Positions 11,410 through 21,200 of a stretch of DNA of 64,000 bases are shown piece after piece (within the stretch, counting starts at the first letter, position 1; each line of letters opens with the position of its first letter). The notes beneath the pieces are model-generated. The model was not told the DNA's origin, did not search any database, and saw only the letters and a list, made by a program, of their open reading frames with translations. The stretch is from Poa pratensis (lineage: Eukaryota > Streptophyta > Magnoliopsida > Poales > Poaceae), in contig CAMZMU010000063.1 in NCBI GenBank assembly GCA_947311845.1, positions 120,546,135-120,610,134 on the forward strand. The letters run 5' to 3'. Position numbers and translations under genes: made by a program.

Positions 11410-12330
11410 CTCATCATTATCATCATCGTCATCTCCCTTCTTCAGGCGAGTAGTTCCACCCTCTCTGCTTATAGGTATCTTCATGTGTCCAAAGGGCGTG
11501 TTCACATCGATATGGCCCTTTATGGTGTAACCAGTGCCCTTTCCCCTTTCATATCCCACATAGCAGATCCAAAATCCTTAGGCCTGAAGCTGATTGGCAA
11601 GTTCATGGTGGTTACTTCTTGCTTCTTGATGTTCGTGGACTCCTTCATCTCAGCAGACGCAATGCTCACATTGGAAAGCCACACCTCGTAATCCATGGAA
11701 TTCAGCCCCAAGTCAAAATCATTCTTGTTATCGAGATTCAGATGTAGGGTCGCCGTCGCCTCCTCAAAGGAAACTTCTCAAACTTTATCTTGCTGATGTC
11801 AACGTCTGGTTTATAAGGCACCGGGATCTCACCAGTCTTCTCAAGAGGTACTGATATCCTGCCTATGACTGGGACGTCGACGTGGAGAACAACTTTGACC
11901 GTATATGGGATGATGCTTCCGGACTTGATGTCTCCGTATGTGCTCTTGATGTCTTCATAAATGAGCATCACAGGGATTTTGACAGTCTCTGAACCGTGGG
12001 CATGGATAGTTCCAGCATCCGGGATTGTCCCGGACACGAGCTTCCTCCCTTCACTTTCAATCAGGTATTCGATGTCGACAAGAGGGATTGGCACAGGGTT
12101 TGGGTTTGCGATCAGGACATCAGCGATTAACTCTACCTTCTCAACACTGATCTGAGGTATGTGGATATCAGTAACGTCAGCGGTAGGCTTTCCAAAGCCG
12201 ACTACTTCTTCAATCTTTTCACCAATGTCTTGGATGAAATCCTTAACCTTGTCAAAGAATCCTCCGTCATCATTATCTTGGTCTTTGTCGCTTTATTTTT
12301 TGTCACTTTTGGGCTATCCGAGGATGCCAT
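11410..12330 (-). pseudogene. LEA_2 (WHy-domain) protein gene, copy A, three frameshifts
   Basis: This is a close copy of the intact gene at 35.6-36.5 kb, starting MASSDSPKVTKNK at 12330. Compared base by base with the intact copy it has lost single bases near 12290 (GTCG-CTTT), in the A run at 11771-11773 (GGAAACTTC for GGAAAACTTC) and near 11548 (CCTT-TCAT). Each deletion shifts the frame, so the two WHy domains cannot be read in one piece. The possible splice donor after GATGAG at the 3' end is kept. It is probably a pseudogene; three single-base losses in an otherwise near-identical copy also raise the possibility of sequence error. Confidence 0.85.
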
Positions 12331-12559
12331 GCTACAGTACATATAGTAAGTTAATGTATCAGATTCCGACGAAGTAAAAGTAGAGAACATGAAGAACAAT
12401 TGCAAGATAATGCATTGAGAAGAAAAATAGAAAGAAACTGACAAAAGAGCTTCATGGTTAATAGGCAAAAAAATCACAAACCACACTAACAAACCCCGGT
12501 AATTACACTACATTAGCATATGGTTTGAAGATCAAGGGGAACAGCGGGACGTCGGTTAC

Positions 12560-12700
12560 CTGAGAGACGGAGATGAGGAAAGCGTGGATGGAGCAGAGGA
12601 AGGGACGCCGCGTAATGGTCCGAGGAATTGCGCGCGGGAGCTGCAGGAGGACAGGAAGAAGAGGAGGAAACGGTGGGTGGACACAGAAGCAAAGAGGGCA
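12560..12700 (-). other. 5' untranslated exon of LEA copy A
   Basis: On the minus strand a GC- and pyrimidine-rich stretch ends in CTCTCAG|GTAACC. The CDS start is preceded by TACTGTAG|CATGGC at 12331, so an intron of about 230 bp separates 5' UTR and CDS. The same exon occurs at 38488-38640. Its upstream side abuts transposase remnant sequence at 12730, so the promoter must lie within that remnant or beyond it. The transcription start is not determined. Confidence 0.55.
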
Positions 12701-12729
12701 CGGAGGAGTTTGCGGAGGCAACGCATGCA

Positions 12730-13560
12730 TGCACCGTGTGTTTTGGGCGTTTGATCAGTGCTCACAGGCCCTCCATCATTGTCGCGCTGTGCTATGGCAT
12801 GAAGGGCATGCCACTATGCGGAAAATACCAAGGGGTGTTGTTGACTGCTGTAGCATTAGATGCTAAGATCTCACGCAGCTACAGATATATCACGCCATTT
12901 GAGGACAAGACAACAACTTGAATACGAGACAACAGATTGGAGTGTGGCCTTCCTTTTTTCGTAACATCAGACTGCCTAGAAGCTGTTCCGGAGGAGACAG
13001 AGGAACAATGCAACACTGGGAATAGATCAATCGAGGACAATCAAGCAACCGCAACACGGTCAGAAGAACCTAATTAATTTTATTCTTCTGTTATCATCTG
13101 TCAAACTTCAAGTTATTCATATTTTGGGCCCTAAATATGCAGTTGCTGTCAAGCTTATCCAATGTAAACCCTGAATCCCTAGTGTATTATTTGTAGTGCT
13201 TATATAACTCCCATGAAAACTGAATTTCTGGCATGTTTAAGACAATTTATGGTTACTATGCACATTGTAGACTGCAAACTGGCCCATCTGTTATTTATTT
13301 TCTAGTTGGTTACAGTTTGATAATTTCCTTTGAACTCTTGTTTGCTTAAATGCCAAATCTTTCCAGAAGACATCATTTCTTGTTTAAATATGTTTTTCTC
13401 TGCAACCAAGGATGCTGCCAAGATCTTGAATCCTGAACATTTTCTCTTATTCATTTCTTCCGGTGATTGCATCGTCTCCATAGTTTCAGCCTACAAAAAC
13501 TTCTACAGAGACGTGCCATTAAGTGTTTAGATGTTGCTTTCAGTTATCACGCCTGCCTCA
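12730..13560 (+). pseudogene. Mutator-like transposase remnant, C-terminal half (block A)
   Basis: From 12730 the sequence encodes RMFWAFDQCSQALHHCRAVL, then [20 protein letters not shown], and jumps by internal deletion to a C-terminal stretch (RYITPFEDKT, RLECGLP). It ends with 3' flanking DNA matching that of the 47-kb gene. Lysine occupies the position of the first catalytic Asp (MKGMPL), as in the 47-kb copy. Frames are broken, so it is a pseudogene. Confidence 0.75.
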
Positions 13561-13780
13561 GGTCACGTTGGTCTTATCTATACTGTATTTAGTTTGGAGA
13601 AACCATAGGAGCGCTGCCTAATTATTGAACTGAAGAGAACTGACGTGTACAAATATAATTCTGCCTACCGATCAAAAATAATTTGGTCAACTTTTCTGTT
13701 TTTGTAGACCAAAGGCTCATAGAACACAACTTTAAATTAATATAGCCAAAAGGTCCGAATACAACATCGATGGATGCTAA

Positions 13781-14356
13781 GATGCCGGGATCTCACCAGT
13801 CTTCTCAAGAGGTACTGATATCCTGCCTATGACTGGGACGTCGACGTGGAGAACAACTTTGACCGTATATGGGATGATGCTTCCGGACTTGATGTCTCCG
13901 TATGTGCTCTTGATGTCTTCATAAATGAGCATCACAGGGATTTTGATAGTCTCTGAACCGTGGGCATGGATAGTTCCAGCATCCGGGATTGTCCCGGACA
14001 CGAGCTTCCTCCCTTCACTTTCAATCAGGTATTCGATGTCGACAAGAGGGATTGGCACAGGGTTTGGGTTTGCGATCAGGACATCAGCGATTAACTCTAC
14101 CTTCTCAACACTGATCTGAGGTATGTGGATATCAGTAACGTCAGCGGTAGGCTTTCCAAAGCCGACTACTTCTTCAATCTTTTCACCAATGTCTTGGATG
14201 AAATCCTTAACCTTGTCAAAGAATCCTCCGTCATCATTATCTTGGTCTTTGTCGGCTTTATTTTTTGTCACTTTTGGGCTATCCGAGGATGCCATGCTAC
14301 AGTACATATAGTAAGTTAATGTATCAGATTCCGACGAAGTAAAAGTAGAGAACATG
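13781..14356 (-). pseudogene. LEA_2 gene copy 3, truncated after the first WHy domain
   Basis: The frame starts MASSDSPKVTKNKADKDQ at 14295 and runs without interruption to PLEKTGEIP, covering the acidic N-terminus and first WHy domain including NPNPVPIPL. There the homology to copies A and B stops abruptly. It lies in the same orientation as copy A, about 2 kb away, and at 14356 it abuts LINE sequence. No second WHy domain is present. Confidence 0.85.
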
Positions 14357-14370
14357 TCTCACAATGCTAC

Positions 14371-15240
14371 AGTAATCTTTTTGTACTAGCTATCAATGAG
14401 TTGTCTCTTCTGCTTCAGGAAGCCATGTCTCACAATTTTCTAGATGGCGTTGTTCTTGGACCAAATTGCCCTCCCATTCATTCTCTTCTTTTCGCAGACG
14501 ACCTACTCCTTTGTGGCACGGCCTCGTTGCAGGAAGCTACTGTTATGAAGCAAATACTTGATTCTTTCTGCTCTATCTCTGGTCAAACTCCAAATTGGTC
14601 CAAATCTGGTGTCCTTTTCAGTAAGCATACCCATCCCAGTAATGTGGAGGCCATTAAGAATATATTCCCTGTCCCAGAAATGGATGCCTCGTTTATCCAT
14701 CTAGGACATCCTCTCATTCTCCCGGCAAAGAACAGAGCCTCAGCTTATAACTTTGTTCTTGATAAATTTAAGTCGAAGCTTAGTACATACAAGGCTGACA
14801 AGTTGTCTCATGCTGCTCGCCTAGAACTTATTAAATCAGTCTTCTCCTCCATCCCTGTTTATTACATGTCCAACATTCTCTTCTCAAAAAAATTCATTTC
14901 AAAGCTTACAGCCATCATTAGAACTTTTTGGTGGACAGGCATCAGAGAGGAAGCATCAACTCGTAGCCTTTGCCTAAAAGCCTGGAAGGACATCTGTGCG
15001 CCAAAGAAAGAGGGAGGCTTGGGTGTGAGGAACTTACAGGCTGTGAACCAAAGTCTCATTCTCATGTCAGCCTGGCGTATTGCCCAAAACCCTCAAGATC
15101 ATCTCCACTTAGTCTTGAAGGCCAAGTATTTCCCGGACTCTTCTATCTGGCACCCAAATCCAAATAAGCCAAAATCTGCTTTTTGGGCTTCTATTCTTAA
15201 AATTCTTCCGACTCTCAAAGCCCATACCTTCTCAAAGCCC
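14371..15240 (+). pseudogene. Non-LTR retrotransposon (LINE) reverse transcriptase fragment
   Basis: The frame reads LFVLAINELSLLLQEA, followed by the RT active-site motif FADD (within HSLLFADDLLLCG) and a C-terminal region ending WKDICAPKKEGGLGVRNLQA, all typical of plant L1-type LINEs. The 5' palm region, endonuclease and most of the zf-RVT region are missing. The frame stays open to 15369, but the last about 40 codons no longer resemble LINE protein. It begins where LEA copy 3 ends, suggesting a rearrangement breakpoint rather than ordinary 5' truncation. Confidence 0.85.
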
Positions 15241-15479
15241 ATGGCTTACTTCGCCTATTGTCAATATTATGGCACTAGCAGCCATGTAAATCAGACCCCT
15301 GCACATGTTGTCACTGAATCTTTCAGGGTCCTCCGGGTTTGTAACAAGTCTTGTTCCTTTTGTATATAGAAGTTATTCCCTTTAGTTAATTCAGAGTAGT
15401 GTTTTGTAGCCACGTTATTTCTCTTTCAAGAGAAAATGCACCTAAGTAGGTAAAAAAAAGTGTATAACCATATTTTATA

Positions 15480-15573
15480 CTCCATCTGGTTCATTAAAAG
15501 TGTCGCTGACATAACTACAGATTTGAACGTTGTACGCTGGTTTTCCACGACACATTTAACGGATTGGAGGGAG
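15480..15573. mobile_element. Stowaway (Tc1/Mariner) MITE, 94 bp
   Basis: The ends are CTCCATCTGG and GGATTGGAGGGAG, a degenerate inverted pair of the Stowaway CTCCCTCCGT type. They are flanked by TA at 15478-15479 and 15574-15575. Confidence 0.8.
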
Positions 15574-15639
15574 TATCATTTTTTCTAGAAGTTGTCTTCA
15601 CATTTCACATTGCTATGCTTCATTTTGGCCACCCACGGC

Positions 15640-15745
15640 GCAGTCTAGACAAGCAAACACAAGTGCTGCAGCAAACGAAGCAAATCGGCAACCCATCACT
15701 GAACTTCCCTGAACGTGTACAGGATCTGGTCATGAAATTCGGATC
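15640..15745 (+). pseudogene. Short Mutator-like transposase fragment
   Basis: About 100 bp matches the region around [19 protein letters not shown] of the 47-kb gene, here read as IGNPSLNFPERVQ with one frame change upstream. It is an isolated relic. Confidence 0.6.
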
Positions 15746-16702
15746 TCGTGGTACATGAATTAACAAAAAAACACATCCAGATGGAATTCTGATCTGGTCG
15801 TGGTTCCTAGGTTGGGATCCTTGAAGGTTGTCTAAGCGGAGGCCAAACCAAGCCTACCACCATGCGCGTGAGGCATAGGAGACCACTACGAGCTGGATGA
15901 ACGAAAAGTAAAAAGCCTAGAAAAATTAGCATCGGTTGGATGGACGGATTACCTTCCGGGTGTGGAAATCAAGGAGCTCGTGAATCGTTGTAGACTGCTC
16001 ATCTCATCGCTCGCCCGAAGGACGAAGCGCCCCCGTCCGCCGTCAACGAGGATGACGACCCCCAATGCCGGATCTGGAGAGGAAGGAGCTCGTGAATCTT
16101 TGTGGACTGCTCATCCCATCGCCTCGCCTCGCCAAGTCCAAAGTCACAAGTCACGCGAAACCGCACGCGGCTCCGTGACCATGGCCTCATACTTATACAC
16201 CCAAGGTTGAAGGGGAGAGGGGTTAGCGCAGCAGGAAAACATATTTTGGATGTGTGGTTCCGTTTGATGGTGGATGGAGAGGATGGACGGCCAGAATGTC
16301 TAGTCTCGTGGATTGATGACATGGACGGGGGTGGTCCTATCCACACCAAACGTCTTGGCGTCTCATTGGCCAGAACACGTTTCTCTCTGCTACAGGTATA
16401 TTTATGGCGTGGCTAGTCGGCTCAATACAACTGGGCGTCTGGGCCTTATTGGTCAGTCAGTCAGTCACTTTTTTTACTTCAACTGAATACGTAATGATCG
16501 GAAGCTGCCACCAGATTAGGCAACTCATGTATTTTCCTTCCAATTACTTACTCGTAAGGTACAGGCAGGCACTGATGTGTGTGTGCGTGTCGACACCGGA
16601 AGGCGAGAGATAGCAAGGGGAAAGGGAGCTCAAAGGAGGAGGAGCTTCAATCTCCCACGAGAGATGCATATGTGTTGTCGCTGTTCCTGTGTTGTAGAGC
16701 GA

Positions 16703-16728
16703 CATGCGTGCACGTACAAGGCAACTAG
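16703..16728 (+). mobile_element. Isolated Helitron 3' terminus (Helitron D)
   Basis: ACATGC-GT-GCACGT forms a subterminal hairpin with one wobble pair, followed after eight bases by CTAG (16725-16728) and host T. This matches the 3' ends of Helitrons A and B in sequence and spacing. No matching 5' TC end was found upstream, so the element is truncated or has a divergent start. Confidence 0.6.
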
Positions 16729-17550
16729 TCGATACAAATAAGCAACAGCTAAATTGACCAAACAAGTGCGAGCAAGTAATACGGACTTGTTTTGGTCATC
16801 AAGCAGGGTACATCACAGGCCATCAATCAGGCATATCTTTCATTATTGCAAGCAAGAAATTGATTGAAAAATCATTCAAATATTTTGCATCAAATACAGA
16901 TCCATTCATATTCATAGATTACAACGACTTCAAAAGGCGACCCTAGTGACAAAAATCAGCAACCAAGCCAGAGTTCGTCCCAACTCTCAAGGTTACAAAC
17001 ATCACACAATATATACAGTTCCACACTCAGGTTTATTACGAAAGACATTGCACTGAACTCTCAAAAAAAAAACTTTGCACAGCATAAACAAATGGTTTAG
17101 CGATGGTAACATAAGATAAAAAAGTGACAAAAATCATCACTTGAAGATTGCTCCTGGAAGCTATGTAGATGCCGATGCCAAGATAAAATTAAATAGCTCC
17201 CAGGTCCATAACCTTAATGCCATCCAGCAGCTACAAAACAGTGACCAGACCGGAAATAGCTCCCAGGTCTACATACATGCTACACAGCAATCTGCTGCTC
17301 CACCGACACGCTGCAGCACTCCCCTTCACAAGCGCCACAGCAATCTGCTGCTCCACCGTCCCGTCCGACTACCACTGGACGAACAAGCTCAGCTCATACG
17401 TCCATCACCTGCACGACAACTGAGCAACAAGGGTTCACCTCCACAAACAGCACAGGATTCGCTCCTTGGTCGCGGCTCTCCTAGTTCACCTCCGCCCAAG
17501 GATTCCCATCTGCCAATATAAAGTCAGGACAATTAGAGCAGCATTCAGTT

Positions 17551-17680
17551 CACTCTGTTCCAGCGATCGGAAATGGTTGGCATAGATATGTCAAAATATG
17601 GATGTATCTACACACTAAAATATGTCTAGATACATCCGTATTTACACAAATTTGTGTCAATCATTTCCAATCGGAGGGAG
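17551..17680. mobile_element. Stowaway MITE, Thalos-like
   Basis: The right end is CAATCGGAGGGAG followed by TA. The interior contains the inverted phrases GGATGTATCT and TAGATACATCC found in Thalos-type Stowaways. The left end (CACTCTGTTCC) is degraded. Confidence 0.7.
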
Positions 17681-18219
17681 TACAACATAAAGGAACAAGT
17701 GTAGAGCAATATCAACTATCATCATAAACAATGAAACCATGGGTGTAAGGGTGCTTGTCATTGTTTATGGTAGGAGGAGCATGTTATTGTTCATAGCAAA
17801 CTAAATTTACAAACTCGCAGCTTTAAAATGAGGGGAGGGGCAAACCTGCACCTGAATATTGTGAACTCGTATTTATTCAGAAAAAAGAGGAAGTTTTATG
17901 AGGGTTAAAATGTATGCATCACCTACGGCCTACTTGAGGTGATGCAAAATTATTTATTTTGTATCTCACCTTAAAGGAACCTGGAACTGGTCTGGTTCCA
18001 AAACTCTTTCTTAACAAGGAATTGATAAAGCTAGATACTATTCAAAATTCAGGCACCAATTTAGAGGCAACAGAATTCCATCTTCCGATAAGCAACAGAG
18101 TTTAGAGGCAACATCGTTCAGCTAGGGCAACAACCTTGTGTCCAATAACAAAAGAGTTTATAGCCACTGTCGAGTCCATATCGGCTAATAACATGCTACC
18201 GGCCACATTATAGACAAAA

Positions 18220-21200
18220 CCCTCTTAAATAAGAACTAGAGCTACAAATACTATCACAGAGCATGTAACTGATGGTACCACAGCAGATACTACACCAAAA
18301 CCCTGGCTAGCACAAGACGCACACACGGCCGTGGCACGAAGGCCACAACCCCGAGCATCATGCAGAACACAATTGTATAGCATGGCAAGAGTCAACTGAA
18401 ATGTTTCCAATGAAAAGATTTGAAATTTGGGTGCCAATGTCGATGGCCAAGCACACATCCAAATCAACAGGGAAAAGGATACATTTTTTGCAAGAATAAG
18501 ATGGAGGAGAGAGAGTTCACCGGCGGGCTTGTTGGGCAGCAAGAGCTCGGAGACGTGGCCGCCGGCAGATCTCGGGGAGGTGGTCGCTGGAAGACAGCAG
18601 CAGCGACACTGCTCAGCTCCAGCCACTCCAGGCTCTGGAAGACGCCCTCTCCTTGCTGCATACGGTGGCGCGGACCTGGAGCAAGCGACCTGAGAGGTAA
18701 ATTCCTTCTCAGTCAGAGATGAGCAAACAAATGTCAAGAACAAAAGCTCTTCTAAAATAGTAATCCACAAGAAAACTCTTCCAAAAACTTCATACAGAAA
18801 CATATTGTACTAATGGGTTTAAGTCACATTCTATATGGAATTCACATGTTCTACTTTTCTGTAGTGTAGGAGCTTATATCTGATAACTAAAGGCTGTCAA
18901 GAAACAACTCAATATCGTGAAATAGACTTGAAGCAATACTAAATCAGGTCTACAATAGTATGTGACACCAGAGAAATTTTGGCTGATGTAATACTATTTG
19001 TAAATATGGTAAATCGAAAAAACAACACCCAGGTTGGATCAGGTTCTGACTAGCTACTCCAAACAAACACAGATCCATCATGTGCCTTGCAAAACAATAG
19101 ATGCATGTCACCAACAGAATATGCATGTTTGAAATGGCTCTCATAATTTAAGAGAACAACTAATTAAAATCATCTCATACACACATTTCATAGCATACAT
19201 ATCTTTCTGCAGTTCTTCCGGTACAAAGCAAGGTACGAACAAAACACATATCTAGAAGGCATGTATAGGTAGGAGCTTCAGCCTTTAAGTTAAAAAACAA
19301 TACTTTAATGGCAAAACTTGATTAACAACAGAGCAAAACTTGACTGTTCGGTGAAACATTAGACTGCTGCTATAGTCCGTGATTAACAACCAGAGCAAAA
19401 ACTTGAAACAGACCTGGGAATGAAGGATTTATACCTTCATATGGCAGAACCAGCTCCAGCCGCTTCAGGCTCTGGACCTGGAGCAAGCGACCTGAGAGGT
19501 AAATTCCTTCTCAGTCAGAGATGAAAAACAAATATCAAGAACAAAAGCTCTTCTAAAATAGTAATCCACAAGAAAACTCTTCCAAAAACTTCATATACAA
19601 ACATATTGTACAAACGGGTTTAAGTCACATTCTCTATGGAATTCACATGTTCTACTTTTCTGTAGTGTAGAGCTTATACCTGATAACTAAAGGCTTTCAA
19701 GAAACCATTCAATATCGTGAAATCGATAGACTGGAAGCAATACTAAATCAGGTCCAGAATAGTATGTGACATTACGGAAAATTCGGATGATGTAATATTT
19801 TAATAATATTTATAAACATGGTGAATTAACAAAACAACACCCAGGTTGGATCAGGTTTTGATTAGCTACTCCAAACAAAGACAGGTCCATCAAGTGCCTT
19901 GCAAAAAAATACATGCATGTCACCAACAGAAGTTATGCATGATTGAATTGGCTCTAATAATTAAGAGAAGAATTAATTAAAATCATCTCATACACACTTT
20001 TCATAGCATACATATATTTCTGCAGTTCTTCCAGTACCAACCAAGGTACGAACAAAACACATATCTAGAAGGTCCATCCACATCAAGAACAAATTACAAG
20101 CTATAGAGTTGAAAGGAGAAGCAAACTACAAGTAAAACAAGAGCTAGTGCTATTCAGTGGAAAGGCAGACTCTGAATCATACATCTTCTGATCATCTGGT
20201 TGAAATGTTGAAACATGGGAGTGTCCATATCATGTTAAGAACAATTTAAAAAACTAGAATCGATCTTCCTCATCTAGAGAGAAGCACGGAGGACAATTTG
20301 TTGGTGCTGCTAATAAGAGCATTTATAATGGGTGTGAATTGGATGAGTACATCAACTCAAAGTTTCCAAAGGCATGGTTGGTGTTTCAGCCTTTAAGTTA
20401 AAAAAAACAAGTCTTTAATGGCAAATTCACTAACACAATCAAATTACTGAAATGAAATTGAATGTTACAGTGACATTCAAATAGAGATAGCTGAAATTAT
20501 CATCACAGAGGAAAGGTAAATTTAAGCACGAGTAATTTTCCCATTTATATATTTGTTTTCAGCAAAAACAGACAATTAAGCTACAAAAGCACAGCATTTA
20601 TTATTCAGGTTATGCATTATGAATCCCTAATACGAACACTCAGCAGAACTTTTTGTAGAAGTAATCAATCTCAGCTGGTGACACTGAGATTTGCTTTCAA
20701 GTTTCAACAAGAACAAGCAATTAATCTAGAAAAGTGACACATTTATTATGCAGCGTTCTGAATCCCTAATATCTCAGGAACGCCTTGAAGATACTATTAC
20801 AGCAATAAATCAGTTACAATTGGTGGACTGGTCACCACAATTTGTATGGCCAGCATATTTGTGCCATCACAAAATATGGCACATATCAATGAGCATATAG
20901 CAATATCAAACTCTGAACACTCGCATTCACTAACAAACTTCCATAGAAAATTCCTTCGGTTGCGCATTTGCAGGAGTCAAATCCTGTATTTCTGGCTGGT
21001 GTGCTACGTTTTTCACATGGAAAATAATTAAAACAACATGAAGGGTCAATCAGGACATTGTCAACTATTCCATGTGTGAAAAAGGGCTAGTGCTACTGAA
21101 TCTACCATCAATAACCTACATTTTCTTGGTGAAACATTTGACTGCTGCTGTAGTCCGTGATTAACAACAGAGTAAAACTTGAAACAGACCTGGGGATGAA

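Larger units (their letters stand above)
10181..12729. other. LEA-bearing segment interrupting the Mutator-like gene (block A)
   Basis: Transposase homology ends at 10180 (sense GFRV) and resumes at about 12730 (RMFWAFDQC). In the uninterrupted gene at 47.98 kb these two motifs are adjacent. The 2.55 kb between them holds the antisense LEA copy A with its 5' exon, plus 1.2 kb of AT-rich DNA on its 3' side. The same arrangement occurs at 34435-38647. The left edge reads CCG|GTAACT, which also looks like a splice donor. No clear target duplication was found. Confidence 0.7.

Noticed and set aside
13585..13605. TCTATACTGTATTTAG as the 5' end of Helitron D
   Set aside because: It diverges from the family start after TCTATACT (no ATTAAAAGAGC) and lies 3 kb from the 3' end with unrelated remnants between.
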